Shown here: positions 33,475-41,668 of the stretch, piece after piece | Layout of the letters: each line of letters opens with the position of its first letter | How positions within the stretch are numbered: position 1 is the stretch's first letter | DNA from: an uncultured Flavobacteriales bacterium | Lineage (GTDB): Bacteria > Bacteroidota > Bacteroidia > Flavobacteriales_G > Salibacteraceae | NCBI GenBank assembly: GCA_913057205.1 | Contig: CAJXNO010000009.1 | Span: 1 to 64,000, forward strand | Length of the DNA: 64,000 nucleotides | Direction: 5' to 3' | Notes under the pieces: generated by a model | What the model was told of the DNA's origin: nothing | Seen by the model: the letters and a program-made list of their open reading frames with translations, nothing else | Databases searched by the model: none | Position numbers and translations under genes: made by a program

Positions 33475-34944
33475 ATGCGGAACGCAACCATTCTTTTATT
33501 CCTTCTTTCACTCCTTCCACTTACATCGAGTGCGTTGGCAGTGCGACCAGACAGCAACGGAACCGAGACCAAAGACACCTTGGTGCTTAAAGATGTTCCC
33601 GAGGCTGCGGCTATAGACAGCACGATCCTATGCTTCTATGAAGACCTTCGCCTGTTTACCGATGACCTATCCGGTCCAGAAGACCTGCTCACCGCGGATT
33701 CTGTTCCCACCTTCTCAGACAGCATATACCAAGCTCGTCTGGCAGAGCTGAACAAGCGTACACCGTTTGAATTGTCATACAACCAGATCGTCGGGGCTTT
33801 CATTCAACTTTACGTAAGTAAGCGAAGGGAGTTGAGTTCACGCTGCCTTGGTCGCTCAGAACAATACTTTCCACTTTTCGAGGAAACTTTTGATCGCTAC
33901 GGTCTTCCGCTGGAATTGAAATACCTTGCCGTAGTAGAATCTGCATTAGATCCAACGGCACGGAGCATAGCTGGTGCAACCGGACTTTGGCAGTTTATGT
34001 ACGGTACAGGTAAAGTTTTTGACCTGGATATCAATTCCTACGTAGACGAACGTCGAGATCCTGTAAAATCCACCGAAGCAGCCGCAAAATATTTGAGCTA
34101 CCTCTACAACATGTTCGGTGATTGGAACTTAGCCCTTGCAGCGTACAACTGTGGTGAGGGACGCGTTTCTCGCGCTATTCGTCGCAGCGGTGGACGCAAG
34201 GATTACTGGGAAGTATATCCTTTCCTACCACGAGAAACACGCGGTTATGTACCCGCCTTCATTGCTGTGAACTACCTGTTTGCACATGCCAATGACCATC
34301 TCATTCCAGCCGCTCCGGTTGAGTACAGTTACTATGAAATGGATTCCGTACACATCGATCGAAAGGTGTCGTTTGCCACGGTTGCTGAGATCATCGATGT
34401 TGAAGAAACACAAGTAGAAGCATGGAACCCCGTCTATCGCCTCAAAGTAGTTCCAGGGTATAACGATTATAAGGCCCTTTACCTTCCGAAAGCGTACCTC
34501 AACCTCTGGGTGGCCAATGAGGATACCATTCAAGCCATGTTGGCTGAAAAAGAAGAAGAAACTGAGGTAGAGGCTCCAAAGGATGTGATCTACTACACCG
34601 TTCGTTCAGGAGATTACCTGGGTAAGATCGCTTCAAGGTATGGGTGTTCTGTACGTCAGATCCAATACTGGAACGGCATGAGCGGAACCTACTTAAAGCC
34701 GGGTCAACGCCTGGTACTGTACGCAGATCAAGTGAAAGCCCCCGCTCCAACACCTGCACCAGCGCCGGTAAAGATCGAGGAAGATGGAAAGAATGTCTAT
34801 TATAGCATACGTCCGGGCGACACCCTCTGGGATATTGCAAAAGCAAGGGGAGTTTCTGTAGAAGACCTTAAACGTTGGAACAGCGGGATGAATTTCAACC
34901 GTATGAAGCCTGGCCAACGCATCGTAATCGGAAAAGCAGCTTGA
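33475..34944 (+). CDS. MltD-like lytic transglycosylase with two LysM domains
   Basis: The 489-residue protein cleaves peptidoglycan between MurNAc and GlcNAc. It has a signal peptide (MRNATILLFLLSLLPLTSSA). The SLT domain (about 125-260) has the catalytic Glu in KYLAVVESALDPTARS, followed by GATGLWQFMYGTG, and the later NLALAAYNCGEGRVSRAI. Two LysM domains follow (about 380-425, YYTVRSGDYLGKIASRYG; about 440-486, YYSIRPGDTLWDIAKARG), joined by a Pro/Ala-rich linker. The ATG at 33475 was taken because it begins the signal peptide. The stop overlaps the next gene's TTG start as TTGA. Confidence 0.93.
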   Translation: MRNATILLFLLSLLPLTSSALAVRPDSNGTETKDTLVLKDVPEAAAIDSTILCFYEDLRLFTDDLSGPEDLLTADSVPTFSDSIYQARLAELNKRTPFELSYNQIVGAFIQLYVSKRRELSSRCLGRSEQYFPLFEETFDRYGLPLELKYLAVVESALDPTARSIAGATGLWQFMYGTGKVFDLDINSYVDERRDPVKSTEAAAKYLSYLYNMFGDWNLALAAYNCGEGRVSRAIRRSGGRKDYWEVYPFLPRETRGYVPAFIAVNYLFAHANDHLIPAAPVEYSYYEMDSVHIDRKVSFATVAEIIDVEETQVEAWNPVYRLKVVPGYNDYKALYLPKAYLNLWVANEDTIQAMLAEKEEETEVEAPKDVIYYTVRSGDYLGKIASRYGCSVRQIQYWNGMSGTYLKPGQRLVLYADQVKAPAPTPAPAPVKIEEDGKNVYYSIRPGDTLWDIAKARGVSVEDLKRWNSGMNFNRMKPGQRIVIGKAA

Positions 34945-35963
34945 GCATTAAACAGCTTCTCATACCGTTCATCGCACTGCTTCTTTTCAGTTGTGGAGAG
35001 GCCAGTCGAAAAGAACTTTTGCCAAGAAATTCTGGCGCCAAAGGTGAGGTTGCTGTAGTAGCACCAGCCGAAGTTTGGAGCACCTCAGTAGGAGATGCCA
35101 TCCGGGAAGAAATGCGGATATTAATGTACGGACTACCACAAGACGAGCTCCTGCTTAATCGCGTGGAGATCAAGGAAGGTGGTTTCAAAGAGATGTTTCA
35201 AACGCATCGCAACATCCTGAAGATCGAAATTCACCCAAATCAACCCGCAAAGGTTCAAGTCCGACGCGATGTTTATGCCCGTCAACAGCTTTTCATTCAA
35301 GTGAATGTTCCTTCCATGAACGCCTTACCTGAGGTACTCTCCACCAGAATGAAGGACATCCTTAGGCTATTTCACGAAGCGGAGATCGATCGATTGATTG
35401 AACGCAACGAAGATTTTGGTAAGGATGAACTCAATCAAGAAGTGAAGGAGCACATAGGCCTGAACATCACCATGCAAGACAAGTTTCAAGTAGCGGTAAA
35501 AGACGATGACTTCATCTGGCTACGCCTAGATCAAAGCAAGCCTTTAGGTGGCTATCAGCATTCCATCAGTCAAGGTTTATTGATCTATCGCCGACCTTAC
35601 CAAGACACCATTCAGTTCTCCGATAACAGCCTCTTTGCCTGGAAAAATGCTGTCAATCAGCGCTATGTAGAGGGTCCACAGAACAGCTACATGAACATCA
35701 GCGAACGCTTCATCCTGCCAAAAAGCAAACGCGTAGTGTTTCTAGATCAAACAGCCATTGAGATCCGCGGACTTTGGCGTATGGAGGGTTACTTCATGGG
35801 CGGACCGTTCTATGCCTTGAGTTTCTTTAATCCGAATGATGGAAACCAATACATGGTGGAAGGTTATGCCTATGCACCGCAGTTCGATAAAGCTCCGCTC
35901 ATACGTGAGATCGAAGCTATGGTGAAGAGTATCCGGTTAGATGCTGAAAATCAAAACAACTGA
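34941..35963 (+). CDS. DUF4837 family lipoprotein
   Basis: The 340-residue protein has a lipoprotein signal (LLIPFIALLLFSCGEAS, with the lipobox Cys after LLFS) and no recognisable catalytic motif. The length and blocks such as EVWSTSVGDAIREEM, MNISERFILPKSKRVVFLD and RMEGYFMGGPFYALSF fit DUF4837, a Bacteroidota-specific family of unknown function. The start is TTG at 34941, inside the stop of the lytic transglycosylase gene; a frame from upstream starts would lie antisense-like within the LysM domain and is rejected. The tight coupling suggests a role with the transglycosylase in the envelope. Confidence 0.82.
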   Translation: MSIKQLLIPFIALLLFSCGEASRKELLPRNSGAKGEVAVVAPAEVWSTSVGDAIREEMRILMYGLPQDELLLNRVEIKEGGFKEMFQTHRNILKIEIHPNQPAKVQVRRDVYARQQLFIQVNVPSMNALPEVLSTRMKDILRLFHEAEIDRLIERNEDFGKDELNQEVKEHIGLNITMQDKFQVAVKDDDFIWLRLDQSKPLGGYQHSISQGLLIYRRPYQDTIQFSDNSLFAWKNAVNQRYVEGPQNSYMNISERFILPKSKRVVFLDQTAIEIRGLWRMEGYFMGGPFYALSFFNPNDGNQYMVEGYAYAPQFDKAPLIREIEAMVKSIRLDAENQNN

Positions 35964-36877
35964 TCGATATCCACATTACCTCCGGTAACAATGATGGCGA
36001 TCTGCTTTCCTTTCCACCGCTCTTTGTGGCGATCCATGGCAGCAAACGGAACGGCACAAGACGGTTCAATTAGGGTCTTGCTGTAATCCCAAATGAGCTT
36101 CATCCATGGCAAAATGTCTTCCTCTTCTGCTAGCAACACTTCTACCTCATGGTCTTTAAGCACCTCAAACGGTACTTCACCCACCGTGGTTCGCAGTCCA
36201 TCAGCCACCGTATTTGGCGTAAAGGAAGTAATGCGTTCTCCCTTCTCAAGTCCTTCATAACCATCGGCCGCATTTGCAGGTTCTGCGCCAATAACTTTAG
36301 CCTTTGATGAAAAATGATGTGCTGCCAAGGTGGTACCAGCTAATAATCCACCTCCACCGAGTGGTGCCGCAATGATGTCAACTTCCGGTAGATCATATAA
36401 GATTTCCATGGCGCACGTTGCTTGTCCTTCAACGATCCATTCGTGATCAAAAGGAGGTATAATCACGGCATTGAATTCTTCTGCAAGCGCCGCTGCAGCG
36501 CTCACTCGTGATTCAAAGGTTGGCTCACATAAGTGCACCGTAGCACCCCATTTCTTAGCATTCTGGATCTTCTTCTTATTTGAATTCGATGGCATCACCA
36601 CATGGGCAGGAATTCCCAAGCGTTGCCCCATGTAAGCTACCGCTTGAGCATGATTTCCAGAACTGTGCGTAACCAGCGCCTTTGATCCCTCAGGCAGCTG
36701 TAATGCAAAATTGCTCGCCCCCCTGATCTTGAAGGCTCCAATCGGTTGAAACTGTTCACACTTGATGTACACCTCCGCATCCCAGCGCTCACTTAAGGCA
36801 TTGAGCTTCATTAAAGGAGTATGGATTCGAATTCCTTCGGTCCGAGAAAAAGCTTGTTGAAGTCGTTGCTTGTTCAC
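35951..36877 (-). CDS. PLP-dependent threonine/serine dehydratase-like enzyme
   Basis: The 308-residue protein is a fold-type II PLP enzyme. The PLP-binding Lys is in FKIRGASNFA (about 45-54), the phosphate-binding Gly loop is APLGGGGLLAGT, and THSSGNHAQAVAYMG is the Asn-loop. The start is GTG at 36877. No C-terminal ACT regulatory domain is present, so it is the short, catabolic-type or serine-racemase-like form. Threonine ammonia-lyase versus serine racemase cannot be decided here. It overlaps the 3' end of the DUF4837 gene by 13 nt (convergent) and lies 3 nt after rpiB. Confidence 0.88.
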   Translation of the reverse strand: MNKQRLQQAFSRTEGIRIHTPLMKLNALSERWDAEVYIKCEQFQPIGAFKIRGASNFALQLPEGSKALVTHSSGNHAQAVAYMGQRLGIPAHVVMPSNSNKKKIQNAKKWGATVHLCEPTFESRVSAAAALAEEFNAVIIPPFDHEWIVEGQATCAMEILYDLPEVDIIAAPLGGGGLLAGTTLAAHHFSSKAKVIGAEPANAADGYEGLEKGERITSFTPNTVADGLRTTVGEVPFEVLKDHEVEVLLAEEEDILPWMKLIWDYSKTLIEPSCAVPFAAMDRHKERWKGKQIAIIVTGGNVDIDQLF

Positions 36878-36880
36878 CGC

Positions 36881-37309
36881 TTAGCAAGGAATCTTATCTA
36901 CACGTCGCTGGTGCCGTCCTCCTTCATACTCCGCATCCATGTATGCTTTCGTGATGTTCCATCCATCCTCAACACTGATGAAGCGTGCAGGAAGTGCAAT
37001 CACATTAGCATTGTTATGTTGCTTGGTCAAGGCTGCAATCTCCGTTTCCCAACACAGTCCACAGCGAATGTCTTTATGCTTATTGGCCGTCATGGTCATT
37101 CCGTTGGCCGTTCCACATATGAGTATTCCAAAATCGGCTTTTCCTGAACTCACATCCTCACACACCGGATGTGCAAAGTCTGGATAGTCCACACTATCCT
37201 CAGAATCCGTTCCGTAATTGGTTACTTCAATTCCTTGTTTTTCAATTGCTTCGATGATAAACTGCTTGTGTGATACACCAGCGTGATCTGCTCCGATGGA
37301 TACTTTCAT
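36881..37309 (-). CDS. rpiB: Ribose 5-phosphate isomerase B
   Basis: RpiB interconverts ribose 5-phosphate and ribulose 5-phosphate. The 142-residue length is standard. It begins MKVSIGADHAGVSHKQFI, has the TDSEDSVDYPDFAHPV segment, the catalytic CGTANGMTM loop (Cys near 66) and the HNNANVIALPARF block. The ATG at 37309 is used because an upstream start at 37330 would add residues not found in the family. TACTTTTG at 37328-37335 on the minus strand, about 20 nt before the start, is a likely -7 element. The dehydratase gene follows after 3 nt. Confidence 0.95.
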   Translation of the reverse strand: MKVSIGADHAGVSHKQFIIEAIEKQGIEVTNYGTDSEDSVDYPDFAHPVCEDVSSGKADFGILICGTANGMTMTANKHKDIRCGLCWETEIAALTKQHNNANVIALPARFISVEDGWNITKAYMDAEYEGGRHQRRVDKIPC

Positions 37310-37703
37310 GTGGATTATTCTTTGCCACAAAAGTATCGGAACGGATAAGTATGGAAAAGCTGTTTATTTCTGTTGATTATTGGGGACAAGAATTCTCGTG
37401 GTCATTCAAATAAATTCTTAAGAGAATCGTACCTCCACTTTTGCAAGCTTAATTTGTTGTTTTTCTGAACCTGGGTTATGAACCCTCAAGAACGAAATTG
37501 TGACAAAATTTTATGCGCTCAGATACGTTAGCAATTCCACTAACAGGATGTTCAAAAACCCTTAAATTCATTGAATATGAAATCATTCGAATGGTATAGC
37601 TTGTTAATTTCAAATGATAAGTGAGGTACGCAATGCTTCGGATGAAAAATCTATTCACAGAACTAACAGCATATATAGTAGTAATAGAAAATTTTAGAAT
37701 TAA
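37310..37703. other. AT-rich gap of about 390 bp with no supported gene
   Basis: This is the longest gene-free stretch in the window and much richer in A/T than the flanking genes. It holds the rpiB promoter at its left end and a small perfect hairpin (GGGTT-ATG-AACCC near 37471). A minus-strand frame of 82 codons exists but starts and reads like random AT-rich sequence. I see no RNA gene. It may hold the promoter of the YwqK-like gene and perhaps degraded DNA. Confidence 0.5.
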
Positions 37704-39281
37704 TTGATTATTGGTTTCGTTCATAAAGAAAAGAAGATCATCTGGGGAATAGCCCTCGGCATCGTCCTAATTTTGGCAGATGAAACAAAGGCGCAAAAAA
37801 CGGATCCAAATGGCTACAACAAATTCTACTACGAAAGCGGTGCCTTGTCCAGCGAAGGAAAATTGGTTAACGGAAAACCGGAGGGCTATTGGAAGAATTA
37901 CTACGAGTCTGGAGTAATAAAATCAGAAGGGTTCCGGGCCGGCCACGAATTGGATAGTCTGTGGAAATTCTACAACGAAGATGGGATCCTTCTCGAGGAG
38001 ATATCCTACAAGCATGGCAAGCGAAACGGCATTACCAAAAAGTACAACAAAGAAGGTTTTCTTGAAACCAGCATCCCTTTTGAGCAGAACAAAGAACAAG
38101 GTGTCGCTTTTACCTACTACTCCAACGGCGCCATTCATACCGAGATGGTGTTTGATCAAGGTGCTGAAATTGGAGAGGTTTATGAGTTCAGTCCTACAGG
38201 CGACATCATCACCATCACTACTTACAAGAATGGCGTATTTATCCGTCAAGAACGCATCAACCGAAAAGATAAGCAGGGAGATAAACAAGGCGTTTGGAAA
38301 ACCTTTTATGACGACAGAACCGTTCAATCAGAGGGTCGGTATAGCGATAACCTGAAGGATGGATACTGGAAGGAGTATTCACCCAAAGGTTTGTTGCTGC
38401 AGACCTACAAATACGAGAAAGGAGAGCTCATTACCGACGCGGAAGAAATTGCTGACTTAGAGATTGAAGAATCGTATTACCCGGATAGCGATGGACAGCT
38501 TCGTTTCAGGGGAACTTATCGCAATGGAAAACCGCATGGAACCCATATTTGGTTTGCGGAAGATGGGAGCATTGATAGTGCAAAGGTTTTTAGAAATGCG
38601 TATGTAATCGCCAAAGGTAGACTGAGTGCCGATGGTCTACGCATTGGTCCTTGGAAGGAATATTATTATCCCACCGGAGAACTGAAAGCTGAAGGGGAGT
38701 ACCAAGGTGGATATCGTTATGATGAATGGATCTATTACTTCCAGAACGGAAAGATTGAGCAGCGGGGTAAGTATGCGAGTAAGGGAAGGCCAGATGGAAA
38801 ATGGCGATGGTTCTATGAAAACGGTGAACTGCTTCGCGAAGAATCCTTCAAGCAGGGGAAAGAACACGGATGGTTGATTGAGTATGCTGATTCAGGAAAG
38901 GTCATTACCAAAGGCGAGTACATTGATGGTAACAAAGAGGGTGAGTGGTTCTATGAGATCGGAGATCATTTAGAGCAAGGTGTGTACGAGTATGGATTAC
39001 GACAGGGCAGATGGGAACACCGTTATTTGAGCAACGGTAAACTTCGCTTTGAAGGGGCATACTTCGATGGATTGGAACAGGGAGAACACACCTGGTACTA
39101 TGATACGGGAGCAAAGATGCTCGAGGGCGAGTTTGTATCAGGGGTAAAAGAAGGCGAATGGATCCGTTACAATAGAGACGGTTCTATTTTCGTTAACATC
39201 GAGTATCAATCCGGACAAGAGATTAAAGTGGATGGATACAAAATAAAGATCAAACCCGCCGGTGATGGCGATGAAGAATAA
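37704..39281 (+). CDS. YwqK/MORN-type repeat protein, exported
   Basis: The 525-residue protein has an N-terminal hydrophobic segment (IIWGIALGIVLILAD, about 12-26) that looks like a signal peptide. The rest is about twenty repeats of 22-25 residues built on the pattern Y-x-x-G-x-L-x-x-E-G-x-Y-x-x-G-x-x-x-G-x-W-x-x-Y (for example WKNYYESGVIKSEGFRAG and WKEYYYPTGELKAEGEYQGG). This is the variant MORN repeat found in YwqK-family proteins. These often form elongated beta-sheets; binding partners are unknown and the antitoxin label in databases is weak. The start is TTG at 37704. It stands alone after an AT-rich gap and before an orphan response regulator. Confidence 0.8.
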   Translation: MIIGFVHKEKKIIWGIALGIVLILADETKAQKTDPNGYNKFYYESGALSSEGKLVNGKPEGYWKNYYESGVIKSEGFRAGHELDSLWKFYNEDGILLEEISYKHGKRNGITKKYNKEGFLETSIPFEQNKEQGVAFTYYSNGAIHTEMVFDQGAEIGEVYEFSPTGDIITITTYKNGVFIRQERINRKDKQGDKQGVWKTFYDDRTVQSEGRYSDNLKDGYWKEYSPKGLLLQTYKYEKGELITDAEEIADLEIEESYYPDSDGQLRFRGTYRNGKPHGTHIWFAEDGSIDSAKVFRNAYVIAKGRLSADGLRIGPWKEYYYPTGELKAEGEYQGGYRYDEWIYYFQNGKIEQRGKYASKGRPDGKWRWFYENGELLREESFKQGKEHGWLIEYADSGKVITKGEYIDGNKEGEWFYEIGDHLEQGVYEYGLRQGRWEHRYLSNGKLRFEGAYFDGLEQGEHTWYYDTGAKMLEGEFVSGVKEGEWIRYNRDGSIFVNIEYQSGQEIKVDGYKIKIKPAGDGDEE

Positions 39282-39341
39282 AGTGACCGTTTACCTCATG
39301 AAAATATTTCTATCTTTTCGCTCCAAATTCCATGCTGAACG

Positions 39342-40085
39342 ATGAATATCCTAGTTGTTGAAGATGAGAGTATTGTGGCCAAAGACATTCAAGTTTGTTT
39401 GAAAAAATTGGGCTATGATGTGGTTGGTGTTGAGTCCACCGGAGAATCTGCTGTGGAAAAAGCAGAAGATTTGAAGCCAGATTTGGTGATGATGGACATC
39501 ATGCTGAAGGGAGAAATGAGCGGAATTGAAGCAGCTGATCTGATCAGAAAATCAAGAAATATTCCGGTGATCTTCCTTACGGCATATACCGATCGAAATA
39601 CAGTAGATAAAGCAAAGGAAACAGAGCCTTACGGCTACATCATCAAGCCGTTCAAGGAAATCGACATCCAAACAGCGATTGAAATTGCGATGTATAAGCA
39701 CGGACGTGAGATGCAGGTGAAGAAGGAGCGCGACATGTACTACAGCATGGTTGAGAAGCAGGACTCAACCGATATGATGTTCGTGAAGGCGAACCAGCGC
39801 TTGGTCAAAATCCGTTATGAGGACATCTACTTCATTGAAGCACTCAAGGATTACGTGGTCATCAACACCATGGAACGTCGCTACACCATCCATAGTACCA
39901 TGAAAGACATCGAGCGAAAGATGCCGGAGAAAGAATTTGTTCGCGTGCACCGCTCCTTTATCGTTCGTTTAGATAAGATATCAGAGATCGATCATTCAAA
40001 CGTGATCCTGGAGAACGATAAGAAGACCATTCCAGTGGGAGGATCGTATAAGGACCTGCTTCAGCAGCGGTTGAATTTGATTTAA
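39342..40085 (+). CDS. LytTR-type response regulator, orphan
   Basis: The 247-residue protein has a receiver domain (1-120) with the acidic pocket VVEDES, phospho-acceptor Asp52 (VMMDIML), Thr in FLTAYTD and Lys in YIIKPFK. The C-terminal half is a LytTR DNA-binding domain (FVKANQRLVKIRYEDIYFIE, then VRVHRSFIVRLDKISEI and GGSYKDLLQQRLN). LytTR proteins bind direct repeats upstream of target genes. No histidine kinase is nearby, so its signal is unknown. A Bacteroidota-like TATCTTTTCG lies 30 nt before the ATG. The next gene begins right after its stop. Confidence 0.92.
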   Translation: MNILVVEDESIVAKDIQVCLKKLGYDVVGVESTGESAVEKAEDLKPDLVMMDIMLKGEMSGIEAADLIRKSRNIPVIFLTAYTDRNTVDKAKETEPYGYIIKPFKEIDIQTAIEIAMYKHGREMQVKKERDMYYSMVEKQDSTDMMFVKANQRLVKIRYEDIYFIEALKDYVVINTMERRYTIHSTMKDIERKMPEKEFVRVHRSFIVRLDKISEIDHSNVILENDKKTIPVGGSYKDLLQQRLNLI

Positions 40086-40136
40086 TCCCGCATAAATAAG
40101 TTAAACGTATTTTTCAGAATTTCTTTAGTCATTGGC

Positions 40137-41624
40137 TTGATTATCTGTAGTTTACTAAATATCCATGCCCAACAATTCCAATGGGTAAAGTCATTCGGTG
40201 GTGCATCAAATGACGTTCCTAAATCGATTACCACCGACGTTCTTGGCAATGTCTATACTACAGGTTCTTTCATTAGTACAGTTGATTTCGATCCAGGACC
40301 AGGCGTAAGCAATCTAACCTCAAATGGTCAAAATGATGTATTTGTACAAAAGTTAGATGTCTTAGGTAACTTAATATGGGTAAAATCCTTTTGGGGATCA
40401 AGCGTTGATCAAGGTCTTTCTGTATTGGTAGACTCTCTAGGTAATGTTTATACTACTGGGCGTTTCAGTGGTACAGTAGATTTTGATCCCGGTCCCGGGG
40501 TCAGTAACCTAACCTCAAATGGTCATGAAGATAGATTCATACATAAGATGGATGTGCAGGGCAATTTCGTATGGGTAAAAACCTTTTGGGGAATCTCAGG
40601 TGGTTTTTCATCATTTTCAATAGATAAATCGGGTAATACCTATACAGCTGGATATTTCGATGGTGCAGTAGATTTTGATCCCGGTCCTGGGGTTAGCATC
40701 TTAGTATCGAATGGTAGTAGCGATGCGTTCGTACAAAAGCTAGATGCTTCAGGCAACTTTCTGTGGGCAAAATCCTTTGGGGCAACAAGTTCTTCTTCAA
40801 GTCCTTTTTTCAGTAACACAGTGGGTATAGACTCACCTGTATTTGTAGACGCTTTAGATAATGTTTATACTACAGGAAGTTTCTTTGGAACAATAGATTT
40901 TGATCCTGGGCCTGGGGTTAATAACCTAACCTGGAGCTCCGGTAAAAGTAATTACATACAGAAGCTAGATGCTTCAGGCAACTTTCTATGGGCTAAGTCA
41001 TTCGGTGGTTATTCAGTCACCGTAGACCCCTCAGGTAATGTCTATATTACAGGAACTTTCAGTGATACAATAGATTTTGATCCTGGGTCGGGAGTTTATA
41101 ACTTAATATCAAAAGGTAGAGGAGATGTATTTGTGCAAAAATTAGACTCCTTGGGTAACTTCAATTGGGCGACGTCTTTCGGCGGAATTTCTAATGAATC
41201 AGGAGACGTTTTGTCGGTAGACTTATCAGGTAATGTTTATACGACTGGAAACTTTAATGGTACCGGAGACTTCGATCCAGGTCTGGGAACAACAACTTTA
41301 TCATCGAACGGCAGCGTAGATGTATTTGTACAGAAGCTAAGTCAGAGCAACTTCAATGTAGGTATTAGAAATGCAACAGACCTTGTTCAGGCAGAGGTCT
41401 TTCCTAATCCGTCAAGGGGTTTGTTTAATATCGAAAACGCAACGGGGTCACCACTGCGTTTAGAGGTTTATGACCAATCAAGCAACTTGATACATACGGA
41501 CGATATTGATGAGCGCACGCAACACAAGCTGGACTTAGGCGTAGCAAACGGCATATACCTGCTTCGGATGAAGAACGAAAACACCGGTGTCATCCAATGG
41601 AAGCGTTTGGTGATCATACGGTAA
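40137..41624 (+). CDS. SBBP-repeat cell-surface protein with T9SS sorting domain; start codon damaged
   Basis: About 495 residues from TTG at 40137. Six to seven repeats carry the motif F-D-P-G-P-G-V-x-N-L, each followed by F-V-Q-K-L-D and W-x-K-S-F-G (SBBP, beta-propeller type). The C-terminus is a type A sorting domain (VFPNPSRGLFNIENATGS to WKRLVIIR). From TTG, only the end of a signal peptide is made. Reading 15 codons further upstream to an ATA at 40092 gives a full signal peptide (MNKLNVFFRISLVIGLIIC if ATA is read as Met). ATG may have mutated to ATA, or ATA may be used. The DNA is AT-rich compared with neighbours. It follows the LytTR gene closely. Confidence 0.72.
   Translation: MIICSLLNIHAQQFQWVKSFGGASNDVPKSITTDVLGNVYTTGSFISTVDFDPGPGVSNLTSNGQNDVFVQKLDVLGNLIWVKSFWGSSVDQGLSVLVDSLGNVYTTGRFSGTVDFDPGPGVSNLTSNGHEDRFIHKMDVQGNFVWVKTFWGISGGFSSFSIDKSGNTYTAGYFDGAVDFDPGPGVSILVSNGSSDAFVQKLDASGNFLWAKSFGATSSSSSPFFSNTVGIDSPVFVDALDNVYTTGSFFGTIDFDPGPGVNNLTWSSGKSNYIQKLDASGNFLWAKSFGGYSVTVDPSGNVYITGTFSDTIDFDPGSGVYNLISKGRGDVFVQKLDSLGNFNWATSFGGISNESGDVLSVDLSGNVYTTGNFNGTGDFDPGLGTTTLSSNGSVDVFVQKLSQSNFNVGIRNATDLVQAEVFPNPSRGLFNIENATGSPLRLEVYDQSSNLIHTDDIDERTQHKLDLGVANGIYLLRMKNENTGVIQWKRLVIIR
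40250..41330 (+). repeat. Tandem coding repeats of the SBBP protein
   Basis: About six imperfect units of roughly 170-210 bp recur. Each carries a GATTTTGATCC(T/C)GG(T/G)CC-like block (near 40287, 40483, 40675, 40903, 41075, 41270) followed by a TCAAATGGT-like block. They are coding repeats of a beta-propeller, not a CRISPR or mobile element. The high DNA similarity of neighbouring copies hints at recent unit duplication or gene conversion. Confidence 0.65.
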
Positions 41625-41668
41625 TCTGTAGCAAGTAAGCTTCAAGGGTTCTCTTTAAAAAAAAGAGA

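Noticed and set aside
37476-37724. 82-codon minus-strand frame in the AT-rich gap
   Set aside because: No signal peptide, motif or promoter; random AT-rich sequence gives such frames.
40250-41330. Regular repeats taken as a CRISPR array
   Set aside because: Units are about 170-210 bp, open in one coding frame and translate to a beta-propeller motif.
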